From Ottowia testudinis (lineage in GTDB: Bacteria > Pseudomonadota > Gammaproteobacteria > Burkholderiales > Burkholderiaceae_C), in assembly GCF_017498525.1 (NCBI RefSeq), contig NZ_CP071796.1:4224041-4288040 (forward strand): DNA of 64,000 nt. Direction: 5' to 3'. The translations under genes and the position numbers were made by a program. The notes under the pieces were generated by a model. That model worked only from the letters and a program-made list of their open reading frames with translations, was not told the DNA's origin and ran no database searches. This document shows, piece by piece, positions 44,749 to 52,122 of this stretch; position 1 is the first letter of the stretch, and every line of letters starts with the position of its first letter.

Positions 44749-45819
44749 TCAAACCCGACGCCGCACCAGCACCTCCGCCACCGCCCCGCCCTGCGCGATC
44801 GACCACGCCAGCGGCAGAAAGCGCGCGATCACCTCGGTGTTGGTGCGCAGGTGCTCGGTCACTTCACTGCACGTGAAGCGCGCCTGGCCACCGCGCTGCC
44901 ACACCGCCAGCGCCAGCAGCAGCGCCCACTGATCCGCCAGGTGCGGGCCCAGCGCGGCGCCGCCGCCGTCATCGCCCACGCTGCGCTGGTAATCGCGCAG
45001 CTGCGTGGTCAGCCGTGCAGCCACCTCCTCGGCGCTCACGCCGCGCGCGCCGTATTCGGTGAACACTTCCGTCACGTGTTCATGCGCCAGCGTGGCGATC
45101 AGCGCATTGCCCGGCCCTTCGTCCTGCCGCGCGCTGCCATAGCGCTGCTGCTCGGGCGCCCAGCCCATAGCCTGCGCCAGCGCTTGCAGCTCGCGCGTGG
45201 CCACGGTGCGCGGCAGGCCGGGGCTCAGCGCCTCGGCGTGGGCACTGCGCGGCGCGCCTCGCGCCATCAAGTCGAACGCTTGCAAAGGTTGCGCGGGCGG
45301 CGTGATGTGCACCTGCACCTGGCCGCCCCCGGCGGGGTAGAAACCGTGGCGCTTTAGCGTCAGGGCCAGCGGCGCCGGCTGCCCTGCCGCCAGGCGCGCC
45401 AGCAAGGGCGCGTAGGCGTCGCGCAAGAAATGAAAGCACGGCGCCATCGGGTTGTGCGTGCCGCCGGTCAGTGTGATGTCGCTCGGCGCATCGGCCAGCA
45501 ACAGCGGCGGCAACACCGTTTGCAGCACCAGCATGGCGCTGCCTGCGCTGGCGATGCTGAAGGTGTAGTCGCCCGCACGCACCGGCCCGGGCGCAAAGCG
45601 CAACTGTTGCGAGCCCAATTCGGCCCCTGTCACCTGCGCCCCGCTGATGGCTTGCGCCGCCTGCACGCACGCCAGGTGCTGGCGCATCAGGCCCGGCTTG
45701 GGGCGCTTGGCGCGGATGCGGTCAATGCCCATCGGCTGGCCCGTGACCACCGACAGCGCCAGCGCCGTGCGCAGAATTTGCCCGCCGCCCTCGCCCTGCG
45801 AGCCGTCGAGTTCGATCAT
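44749..45819 (-). CDS. rtcA: RNA 3'-terminal phosphate cyclase
   Basis: A 356-residue RtcA. It begins MIELDGSQGEGGGQILRTALALS, and has the RxKRPKPGLMRQHLACVQAA block, the GGGQVQ turn and the adenylation site EHVTEVFTEYGARGVSAEEV. In relatives the nucleophilic His of this region forms the AMP link; here EHVTEVF carries the expected His. It converts 3'-phosphate ends to 2',3'-cyclic phosphates. It overlaps rlaP by four bases and is the last gene of the RNA-repair operon. Confidence 0.95.
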   Translation of the reverse strand: MIELDGSQGEGGGQILRTALALSVVTGQPMGIDRIRAKRPKPGLMRQHLACVQAAQAISGAQVTGAELGSQQLRFAPGPVRAGDYTFSIASAGSAMLVLQTVLPPLLLADAPSDITLTGGTHNPMAPCFHFLRDAYAPLLARLAAGQPAPLALTLKRHGFYPAGGGQVQVHITPPAQPLQAFDLMARGAPRSAHAEALSPGLPRTVATRELQALAQAMGWAPEQQRYGSARQDEGPGNALIATLAHEHVTEVFTEYGARGVSAEEVAARLTTQLRDYQRSVGDDGGGAALGPHLADQWALLLALAVWQRGGQARFTCSEVTEHLRTNTEVIARFLPLAWSIAQGGAVAEVLVRRRV

Positions 45820-46637
45820 GCGCGCTCCTGGTTGAAGCGCTGCACCGTGTCCAGCAAATACGCATCCAGCTCTCGCACGTCGGCGCGCGGCGCGGGCGCT
45901 TGCAGCGGGTGGTCGGCGTGGTGCGCCAGCTCGCGCGTGATGAACTCGTGCAGGCCCGTCCAGCGCGCGCTGGTGGCGGCTTCGCCGGCGCGCATCTTCA
46001 CTTCAAGCAAGCGGTTGATCTCGTCAATCAAGGCGGCGTCACGCCCAGCATCCAGCACCTGCTCGGCCAGTTCGGCAAAGCGCATCGGCGGCGCGCCCGC
46101 ATCATGAGCCGCGATCCAGCGCGCGGCCAGCAGCGGGCGCAGCACGTACAGGTATTTCTTGTAGCGCACAGCGTCGCCTTGCAGGTACTCGCGAAAGTTC
46201 TTTTTCGCCATGGCCGCGTAGTGGTGCCATGCGCGCACGCGCGAGAAATGCGCCTGCGCCAGCGTGGCGAAAGTGCCCATCGCCGCGTCATCCTGCCGGT
46301 ACACGATGGGCGAGCGCAGCCATTCCAGCAGCGTCGGGTTGGATTCGCGCAGCAGCCCCAGCGCCTTGCGCAAGTCCCAGCCGTTGATGTCCAGCACGTC
46401 GCTGATCGGCAGCTCTATCACGTCGCGCTGCGGCAGCGCCGTGAGGTACCACGGCAGGCGATTGACGTAGATGAAGCGCACGTCGTAGTCGCTGTCGGGC
46501 GAAGCGAAGCCCCAGCCCCGGCTGCCGGATTCGCAGGCAAACAGTACGGTGACATGGTGCTGGTGCTCAATGTCGGTCAGCGCAGCCAGGATGCGCTGGC
46601 GCACGTGCGGCTCGACAGGGTGGGAACTGTAGATCAT
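45816..46637 (-). CDS. RlaP-like nucleotidyltransferase of RNA-repair operon
   Basis: About 273 residues. The N-terminal nucleotidyltransferase fold has FACESGSRGWGFASPDSDYDVRFIYV (the GSRGWG and DSDYDVRF parts are the active site, with two Asp). The rest is helical. This matches the PF10127 RNA ligase-adjacent protein (RlaP) family, which is linked to RtcB or RNA ligases by gene neighbourhood; its reaction has not been settled. The ATG at 46637 gives a 4-base gap from the upstream gene; the frame is open 20 codons further, into that gene. Confidence 0.88.
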   Translation of the reverse strand: MIYSSHPVEPHVRQRILAALTDIEHQHHVTVLFACESGSRGWGFASPDSDYDVRFIYVNRLPWYLTALPQRDVIELPISDVLDINGWDLRKALGLLRESNPTLLEWLRSPIVYRQDDAAMGTFATLAQAHFSRVRAWHHYAAMAKKNFREYLQGDAVRYKKYLYVLRPLLAARWIAAHDAGAPPMRFAELAEQVLDAGRDAALIDEINRLLEVKMRAGEAATSARWTGLHEFITRELAHHADHPLQAPAPRADVRELDAYLLDTVQRFNQERA

Positions 46638-46641
46638 GACT

Positions 46642-47580
46642 TCATAGCTCAATAGAAGCGTCTTTTCTGGGGCCAACGACTTGGCATATTTCATCAATCA
46701 ACGCGTCGCAAGCGTGCATAACGTCGCGAGCGACCCGCAACTGATGCAAGTTCAAGTCAGAAGCGGTGGCGTAAGGAATCGCGTCTCGACCACCATAGTC
46801 ATAGGCAACAGAAAATTTGTCTTTATGTGTTTCGAAACGAGCCCTTCCATCGGGCTGGTCAACAAGCTCCTGTCGAAAACAAATACTTCTTCGCCACAAG
46901 TGCGTCATTCCGACATTGATATGCGAAGGAATGGAGTGGGCCGATTCGTTGCGCCAATCGCGGCTCGCAATCCTGTGGTTTTCGTCGTCAAGCTGTTCTA
47001 GACGGTGAATGAGATGCAAGGCCTTTGACCATGCAGCGGAAATATTTTTCAGCTGCCTCTCCTTTTCTTGCCTAGACCAAGAGACTTTGTTTGGATTTGA
47101 AGCGCCTCTCAAGAGCCGTCTCTTCTTTTTGTCATCCTCGGGCAGCCAGTCTGCGGTATAGCCCGAAGCTACGTTTGCGGCATGGACCACATGTGTGGCA
47201 TACCGCACCATTGCGTCCCTAAAACTCGTGGGCTGATGGAAGCAGAAGAACACCACGGGCTCGACGAACTCCAAATAGACGGACCAACCATCCTCCTCAC
47301 CCACCGATGCCAGCACGTTATTCCATGCCAGCAACGACGCTGTGTGCCTGACCCAAGCGTTGAATCGGTTGACAACCTCTCCATAGTCGGAGCGCGCGAT
47401 TTCGCCACTCAGTCCGAGGTGTGCTTGGCTGAGCAGGTCGCGCTTTTCGTACGGGTGATACGACACAAACTCTGGCGCCAACCAGTCCATGCTGTAGAGC
47501 ACATCCAGCATCGCCTTGTTCGCATCGACCAGGATGGTGCGGTGTCGCAAGACCTCCTGTTCACGTTCTGCCGCGTTCAT
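46642..47580 (-). CDS. Unknown protein in rtc operon with HEPN-like RNESAH motif
   Basis: A 312-residue protein that I cannot assign to a named family. It is predicted to be mostly helical, without signal peptide or membrane segments. Residues 210-215 read RNESAH, the RX4H pattern of HEPN ribonucleases, in a helical context (ENHRIASRDWRNESAHSIPS). The gene is visibly more AT-rich than rtcB and rtcA yet is tightly packed between them: 4 bases from the rtcB stop and 4 bases before rlaP. Its ribosome site AGGGGTGAAGGA overlaps the end of rtcB. A role in cutting or binding damaged RNA is my inference. Confidence 0.75.
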   Translation of the reverse strand: MNAAEREQEVLRHRTILVDANKAMLDVLYSMDWLAPEFVSYHPYEKRDLLSQAHLGLSGEIARSDYGEVVNRFNAWVRHTASLLAWNNVLASVGEEDGWSVYLEFVEPVVFFCFHQPTSFRDAMVRYATHVVHAANVASGYTADWLPEDDKKKRRLLRGASNPNKVSWSRQEKERQLKNISAAWSKALHLIHRLEQLDDENHRIASRDWRNESAHSIPSHINVGMTHLWRRSICFRQELVDQPDGRARFETHKDKFSVAYDYGGRDAIPYATASDLNLHQLRVARDVMHACDALIDEICQVVGPRKDASIEL

Positions 47581-47584
47581 TCCT

Positions 47585-48802
47585 TCACCCCTTCACACAC
47601 ACCACCTGCTTCAGCGTATACACCACCTCCACCAGATCTTTTTGCGCTTCCATCACGGCGTCGATGTCCTTGTAAGCCATCGGGATTTCGTCGATCACGT
47701 CGGCGTCTTTTCGGCATTCCACGCCTTCGGTGGCCTTGATCTGATCTTGGATGCTGAACAGCTTCTTGGCCTTGGTGCGGCTCATTTTTCGGCCAGCGCC
47801 GTGGCTGCAACTCATGAAGCTGTCGGGGTTGCCTTTCCCGCGCACGATGTAGCTCTTGGCGCCCATGCTGCCGGGGATGATGCCCAGCTCGCCCGCCTTG
47901 GCGCTCACCGCGCCCTTGCGCGTGACGAACACGTCGTGCCCGAAATGCGTTTCGCGCTGCACGTAGTTGTGGTGGCAATTCACGGCTTCCAGGTGCGTGC
48001 TGAACGGCTTGGTGATCACCTGGCGCATGGCCTCGATCACGCGCAGCATCATCACCTCGCGGTTGGCGCGGGCAAACTTTTGCGCCCAGCCCACGCCCTG
48101 CACGTAGTCGCCGAAATATTGGCTGCCTTCTTCGAAATAAGCCAAATCTTTATCGGGCAACTGCACGTTGTTGCGTTCGGCGTCTTTCTTCGCCAATTCA
48201 ATGAAATGCGTGCCCATGGCGTTACCCACGCCGCGTGAGCCGGAGTGCAGCATCACCCACACCGCCTGCGCCTCGTCCAGGCAGATTTCGATGAAGTGGT
48301 TGCCCGTCCCCAGCGTTCCCAGTTGCTTGTAGTTGTTGGTGTTTTTCAGGCGCGGGTATTTCTCGCAAATCTGCTCGAATTCATCCACCAGTTGCGTCCA
48401 CGCGGCATCGGTTTCAGGCGGCGGTGTGTCCCACGAACCCTTGTCGCGCCCATAACGGCGCGGCGACATGCCGTGCGGCACGGCTTTTTCAATCGCCGCG
48501 CGCAGCGGGCCGAGTGAATCGGGCAAATCGCTCGCCATCAGCGTGGTTTTGCACGCCATCATTCCGCAGCCAATATCCACGCCCACGGCCGCCGGAATGA
48601 TGGCCTTGAAGGTGGGAATAACCGAGCCCACGGTGGCGCCAATGCCGTAATGCACATCGGGCATGGCGGCCACGTGCTTGAACACGATGGGCAGGCGCGA
48701 GACGTTCTGCAATTGCTGCATGGCTTCGTCTTCGACCGGCACGCCTTTCGTCCACATCTTGATGGGCAGGGCGTTGTCGTTTTGGATTTCGTTGTAGTTC
48801 AT
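47585..48802 (-). CDS. rtcB: RNA-splicing ligase
   Basis: A 405-residue RtcB, which joins RNA 2',3'-cyclic phosphate or 3'-phosphate ends to 5'-OH ends using GTP and Mn. Metal and active-site motifs are present: PDVHYGIGATVGSV, VGVDIGCGMMACKT, GTGNHFIEI, HSGSRGVG and the guanylated His in MSCSHGAGRKMSRTKA. It starts at 48802 (MNYNEIQNDNALPIKMW), overlapping the preceding gene by four bases. Homologues of this type sit in sigma-54/RtcR-controlled operons. Confidence 0.96.
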   Translation of the reverse strand: MNYNEIQNDNALPIKMWTKGVPVEDEAMQQLQNVSRLPIVFKHVAAMPDVHYGIGATVGSVIPTFKAIIPAAVGVDIGCGMMACKTTLMASDLPDSLGPLRAAIEKAVPHGMSPRRYGRDKGSWDTPPPETDAAWTQLVDEFEQICEKYPRLKNTNNYKQLGTLGTGNHFIEICLDEAQAVWVMLHSGSRGVGNAMGTHFIELAKKDAERNNVQLPDKDLAYFEEGSQYFGDYVQGVGWAQKFARANREVMMLRVIEAMRQVITKPFSTHLEAVNCHHNYVQRETHFGHDVFVTRKGAVSAKAGELGIIPGSMGAKSYIVRGKGNPDSFMSCSHGAGRKMSRTKAKKLFSIQDQIKATEGVECRKDADVIDEIPMAYKDIDAVMEAQKDLVEVVYTLKQVVCVKG

Positions 48803-49398
48803 AGTGGATTGAGGAAAAGTATCTTTCTGTTTTTTATGAATTCGCTCATGGTCGCTTGGCATTCATCGAATCTTGTCTGCCATTCTGCTTGCTGCATTAA
48901 TAGACCGCGATCGCCTACGATAGTGCTGAATAATATTTTTCTACCATTTAATTCAACTGACACCGGAGATTTTATATTAATTCCTTTAAACTCCTGCGTC
49001 GTTAGTATGCCTGCATACATTGCGGGAAGTAGATTTTCGGTGATTGCGGGTATGTCTTGATGGTCACGAGAGCGAAAATCAATAGGAAAATAACCCTCGT
49101 GCAGTCCGTTGCATCTGAATAGCTCATAGAATGCTGTCGACAATTTAGTGCTTTTGCTGTCATAAGTGACATAAATGTCATCGTGTGGCACGAAATTTCC
49201 CTCTGTCGCCATAAACCAAATTGTTGACATCTCATCATTTAAAAATTTGGTGTAACGAGCTTTGTTGCTTTCCTCCGCAGGGTATCTCCTTTTTGCTGCC
49301 GCGTCTATTAATATGCAGAGATTGATGCAGGCAAGTTCCGACTCATTTTGCGACAGCTTCCATAACGCATCCTCGATGAGCTTGGAAATAATATTCAT
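48799..49398 (-). CDS. Hypothetical protein in rtc operon
   Basis: A 199-residue protein, AT-rich and unlike its neighbours in codon use. It begins MNIISKLIEDALWKLSQNES and includes LACINLCILIDAAAKRRYP, an amphipathic helical pair of the sort seen in small HEPN-like or unknown helical families, but no catalytic motif is clear. The C-terminal half looks mixed alpha/beta. It is the first protein gene after the structured-RNA array (start 9 bases past the CCA of the tRNA-like 3' end) and overlaps rtcB by four bases. Function unknown. Confidence 0.75.
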   Translation of the reverse strand: MNIISKLIEDALWKLSQNESELACINLCILIDAAAKRRYPAEESNKARYTKFLNDEMSTIWFMATEGNFVPHDDIYVTYDSKSTKLSTAFYELFRCNGLHEGYFPIDFRSRDHQDIPAITENLLPAMYAGILTTQEFKGINIKSPVSVELNGRKILFSTIVGDRGLLMQQAEWQTRFDECQATMSEFIKNRKILFLNPL

Positions 49399-49407
49399 AA
49401 TATTCTC

Positions 49408-49440
49408 ATAGTGGTGGACACGACGGGATTCGAACCCGCA
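49408..49440 (-). other. tRNA-like 3' end (T-arm plus CCA)
   Basis: On the minus strand TGCGGGTTCGAATCCCGT is followed by CGTGTCCACCA. It has a full T-arm and an encoded CCA, but I find no matching D-arm or 5' acceptor strand in the 240 bases before it. Either a tRNA-gene remnant or the end of a further unusual RNA. Confidence 0.6.
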
Positions 49441-49655
49441 TCAATGCAGCAACCGGGGTGTTTGAATCCGCCGGCCCCGTCGATGGTTGGAAACGCGCGC
49501 CAGTGACAGACCCGTCATCGGAGCCAGCACCTGCATCCTCAACCGCACCCATCGACCGACTTGCCTGCTGCACCTGGTATTACCCAGACTGCCGGCAATT
49601 TCAACATTTATGGCAGTGGCGCTCCCTTCTGTGCCTGCGTGCCCGTAAAAAGAGA
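49441..49655 (-). other. Unassigned structured region of the rtc RNA array
   Basis: About 215 bases with no gene between the third Y-like RNA and the CCA-bearing end. GTCGATGG and CCATCGAC (plus-strand 49489-49496 and 49549-49556) form an 8-bp stem, with a smaller TGACAG...GTCA hairpin inside. A T5 tract at 49647-49651 follows the preceding RNA. Confidence 0.5.
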
Positions 49656-49782
49656 GATGATTAAATCGGCAGGTTGTTTTTCCTGAGCTATCGGCATGAA
49701 GCCGACCGGGGATTGAACCCGGGACCTCCGCAGCCATTCAAGGCATGCGGCACTCTGACCTGTAAACCTACCAGCATTCATC
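49656..49782 (-). ncRNA. YrlA-like Y RNA, unit 3 (degenerate D-arm)
   Basis: The outer stem pairs GATGA with TCATC and GGTAGGTT with AACCTGCC (one G-T pair). Inside, a T-arm (CCCGGGTTCAATCCCCGG) is followed by a short acceptor hairpin TCGGC, TTCAT, GCCGA and a D-arm start TAGCTCAGGA, which then lacks a clear D-stem partner. A T5 tract follows within a few bases. It has the same order of parts as units 1 and 2. Confidence 0.7.
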
Positions 49783-49796
49783 TCGCAACTGAAGAT

Positions 49797-49944
49797 GAAG
49801 CGTGATCGCAACCAGGTTTTGGTGAAACATTTCCATCGCTCTATCCTGACTGAGCTACACGCACTGCACCTGGCAGGCGTGGCGGGATTCGAACCCGCGA
49901 CCCATGGATTACTGTAGTTCCACCGGCATTTGCGATCGCGCTTC
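49797..49944 (-). ncRNA. YrlA-like Y RNA, unit 2
   Basis: The outer stem pairs GAAGCG with CGCTTC, GATCGCAA with TTGCGATC, and GGTGGAAC with GTTTCACC. Between lie T-arm GCGGGTTCGAATCCCGC, acceptor strands ACGCCTGC and GCAGTGCGT (one bulge), and a D-arm GTAGCTCAGTCAGGATAGAGC. This is a circularly permuted tRNA with ends in a Y-RNA stem, as described for Salmonella YrlA. Confidence 0.82.
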
Positions 49945-49952
49945 AAAAAAAT

Positions 49953-50106
49953 GCAGCGACAAGGTTTGACGAAACGTTCGTGCTCTATCCCCTGAGCTAC
50001 GGTGCTGCGATGAACACGGGGCTGACCCATGCCCATCGCAGCACCGGCGGGACTCGAACCCGCGACCACGATCTGTGCAAGATGTAGTTTCGTCCGCATT
50101 CGCTGC
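49953..50106 (-). ncRNA. YrlA-like Y RNA, unit 1
   Basis: The outer stem pairs GCAGCGA with TCGCTGC, and GACGAAAC with GTTTCGTC. Inside lie T-arm GCGGGTTCGAGTCCCGC, a perfect 12-bp acceptor GGTGCTGCGATG/CATCGCAGCACC closed by a 21-base loop, and D-arm GTAGCTCAGGGGATAGAGCAC. GACGAA resembles the bacterial Ro-binding motif GNCGAAN(0-1)G. A T7 tract follows at 49945-49951. The best-formed unit of the array. Confidence 0.85.
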
Positions 50107-50121
50107 GCAATCATTGGCCCC

Positions 50122-50191
50122 CGCCGGGCGACAAACGTCAGGTGTGAGGGAGACATTTCACAGATGTACTCACACCGGCATTCGTCCGGCG
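50122..50191 (-). ncRNA. Short Y RNA-like stem (YrlB-like), unit 0
   Basis: A 70-base hairpin without a tRNA-like part. It pairs CGCCGG with CCGGCG and GGTGTGAG with CTCACACC, separated by an internal loop. Its 5' strand has GACGAATG (50179-50186), which fits GNCGAAN(0-1)G. It lies directly before unit 1. Confidence 0.7.
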
Positions 50192-50218
50192 ACGACGCAT
50201 TCATAACTCCTAAGCCTC

Positions 50219-50310
50219 GTAGGTTGAGGTAAGCGCAGCGCACCTCAACATGGGCGTCGCCATGCGATCCGGCGCTTCGTTGGGGTTCACTGCGTTCACC
50301 CCAACCTACC
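50219..50310. repeat. REP-like doublet of hairpins between rsr and the RNA array
   Basis: Two hairpins: GTTGAGGT/ACCTCAAC (50223-50249) and GTTGGGGT/ACCCCAAC (50279-50305), framed by GTAGGTTG and CAACCTAC. Their style is that of common intergenic repeats, so they may not be part of the RNA system. Confidence 0.75.
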
Positions 50311-50320
50311 CAACTCCCGT

Positions 50321-50366
50321 ATTGATAGCTGCCTGCGCTTGCCAGGCAAGCGCAAACTCCTGTTTT
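50321..50366 (+). repeat. Dispersed hairpin repeat, copy 17
   Basis: It reads TTGATAGCTGCCTGCGCTTG, CCAGG, CAAGCGC, then AAACTCCTGTTTTC. The hairpin is perfect. It lies 4 bases past the 3' end of rsr. Confidence 0.85.
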
Positions 50367-50369
50367 CGT

Positions 50370-51923
50370 TCATAAAACCTCCTGCTCGATCACGCCCACC
50401 CAGTGCCCGGCGCCCAGGACGTCGGCAGCAAACAGGGCCAGCAGCTTGAACACCTCATCACTGAAGCCACCGATGTTCAGCACATCGGTACGCTCCGCCG
50501 CAGGCGTGGTGGCATACGGCTGGATGTCCAGGCAAACCAGCTTGGCACGCGGGTTGCGCTGCTTGAACGCTTCCCAGGCCTGCATGGTCGCCGTGCCACG
50601 GCCGCGGGCGCGGTCAGCCCACGATTCGTTGTCGGACACCAGCAGCACCACGTCGGCCTGTGCCTTGCGGCGGTCCAGCCATTCCAGCGGCGCGCTGCAC
50701 GCCGTGCCACCGCCGCCCACGGCGGCCAGCTTGGCGGCGTTGGTCAGCACACTGTCGCGCGGGTTCAGTGCCACATCCACCACGCGCTGCTCAAACGGCA
50801 GCACGATGGCGTCGCGGCTCTTGCGCAGCACGGCGGCGGCCACCAGCGCGGCGACGTCGATGCAGCGCACGGCCGAGGTCGCGCCGGGGCGGTAACCCGT
50901 CACGGGCGAGCTCATCGAGCCCGACACGTCGGGGCACACCACCACGCGGCCTTCGATTTGCGGCACGTTGGCCAGCGCGTGCTCCATGGCGTCTTGCAGG
51001 GCCTCCTTCACCACATGCGGCACGTCGGCGCCGGTGGCGGTGTAGGCGGCCATCAACTGGTACGGCAGCACGCGCGCCTTGGCCACGGCTTTGGCATCGC
51101 GCAGCTTGGCGGCCACAGCTTGCGCCACACCCGGCAGCTTGAACACGCCGTGGCGCGCAAAGGTGTTCAGGTTCTGGCGCACCATCTGCCATGAGCCTTG
51201 GCGGGCAATCTGCGCCCAGTTGTTGGCCGTCAACTCCAGCGCGGTCAGCATCTGGAACGGCACGTCGGGTATATCCAACGTGCGATCAGATTTGTAGCGC
51301 TCAAACGCCTGCGTCAGCGGCGGCAGCTCTTCCAGCTTGAAAGGGCGGCCAATCAGCCATGCGAACCACGCGGCGCGCCAAGCCTCTTGCGGCTTGGGAT
51401 GCACCATCTTCACCACATCGGCCAGGGAGGGCGCGTTGCCCACGGCGGCGTGCAACAGTTGCGCCTCGGTCGCAGTGCACAGCCATTGCTGCACCAGCTT
51501 CTTGGGGCGCGTTCCCAGCGACTTGCGGCCCACGGCGCCGCTTCGCACGATTTGCACGAAGTTGCGCAGCATCTTGCCGTTGTCGACCACGCGCGGGAAC
51601 ACCTGCGCCAGCAGCGCCACATCGCGCACCGCCAGCGTGGCGGCCAGCACGGCGGGCATGTCTTTCATATGGCCGCGTTGGCGGGCATACAAGGCAGTCT
51701 TGGCGACAAAGGCCGGCTCGACCTGCATGGCCAGCGCTTGCACCTGCGCCAACTGGTCTTGCGCGCTGGCGTAAAACGTCTGGTTCAGGCAGCCGGTGGC
51801 CGCCAGTTGCGCCAGCTGATGCTTTGGGCTCAGGCGATAGGCGGCGCCACCGGCTTCGTTGCGGGCGTTGGCGGCAGGCAGCAAGGCGCCCTTGGCGGTG
51901 TGGAACAGTTGGGTGTTGACCAT
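50370..51923 (-). CDS. rsr: Rsr, Ro60-like TROVE domain protein
   Basis: A 517-residue Ro60 orthologue. The N-terminal two thirds is the HEAT-repeat ring of the TROVE domain (LALYARQRGHMKDMPAVLAA, LRNFVQIVRSGAVGRKSLG); the C-terminal third is a von Willebrand A-like domain with MIDAS motif DVSGSMSS and later LLVSDNESW. Ro proteins bind Y RNAs and misfolded RNA and in bacteria work with PNPase. The ATG at 51923 (MVNTQLFHTAKGALL) follows AAGGAG. It is the first gene after the sigma-54 promoter and precedes the RNA array that probably encodes its partner RNAs. Confidence 0.94.
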   Translation of the reverse strand: MVNTQLFHTAKGALLPAANARNEAGGAAYRLSPKHQLAQLAATGCLNQTFYASAQDQLAQVQALAMQVEPAFVAKTALYARQRGHMKDMPAVLAATLAVRDVALLAQVFPRVVDNGKMLRNFVQIVRSGAVGRKSLGTRPKKLVQQWLCTATEAQLLHAAVGNAPSLADVVKMVHPKPQEAWRAAWFAWLIGRPFKLEELPPLTQAFERYKSDRTLDIPDVPFQMLTALELTANNWAQIARQGSWQMVRQNLNTFARHGVFKLPGVAQAVAAKLRDAKAVAKARVLPYQLMAAYTATGADVPHVVKEALQDAMEHALANVPQIEGRVVVCPDVSGSMSSPVTGYRPGATSAVRCIDVAALVAAAVLRKSRDAIVLPFEQRVVDVALNPRDSVLTNAAKLAAVGGGGTACSAPLEWLDRRKAQADVVLLVSDNESWADRARGRGTATMQAWEAFKQRNPRAKLVCLDIQPYATTPAAERTDVLNIGGFSDEVFKLLALFAADVLGAGHWVGVIEQEVL

Positions 51924-51969
51924 GATTTCAACTCCTTGTTTTGATTCGTGTGTTGAGTGCCTTATGTAT

Positions 51970-51985
51970 TGCAGGGGGCGTGCCA
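51970..51985 (-). promoter_or_regulatory. Sigma-54 promoter of the rsr-rtc operon
   Basis: On the minus strand TGGCACG, CCCC, CTGCA matches the -24/-12 consensus TGGCACGNNNNTTGCA with one mismatch. It would start transcription near 51958, about 35 bases before the rsr start codon. RtcR, encoded divergently, is a sigma-54 activator. Confidence 0.87.
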
Positions 51986-52122
51986 GGCCCTGGGTAAGCA
52001 CGGGCGAAATCTGTCTAAGCGATTGATTTATCAAGAGAAAAAACTTTTCCACGGGTTGGCGATGCGGTTGGCACGACGCATAGAATCGTGGCGTTCTTAT
52101 TTATTTATCTAATTTTTTATCC

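Noticed and set aside
49408-50106. Canonical tRNA genes in the rtc locus
   Set aside because: T-arms and D-arms are present, but T precedes D, there are no anticodon arms, and the ends form Y-RNA stems, so these are tRNA mimics rather than tRNAs.
49608-50243. A 211-residue minus-strand frame through the RNA array
   Set aside because: It has no protein-like features and coincides with paired RNA structures that explain the sequence better.
52065-52095. A plus-strand TGGCACG as a sigma-54 promoter for rtcR
   Set aside because: The -12 element (TGC) is absent at the proper distance.
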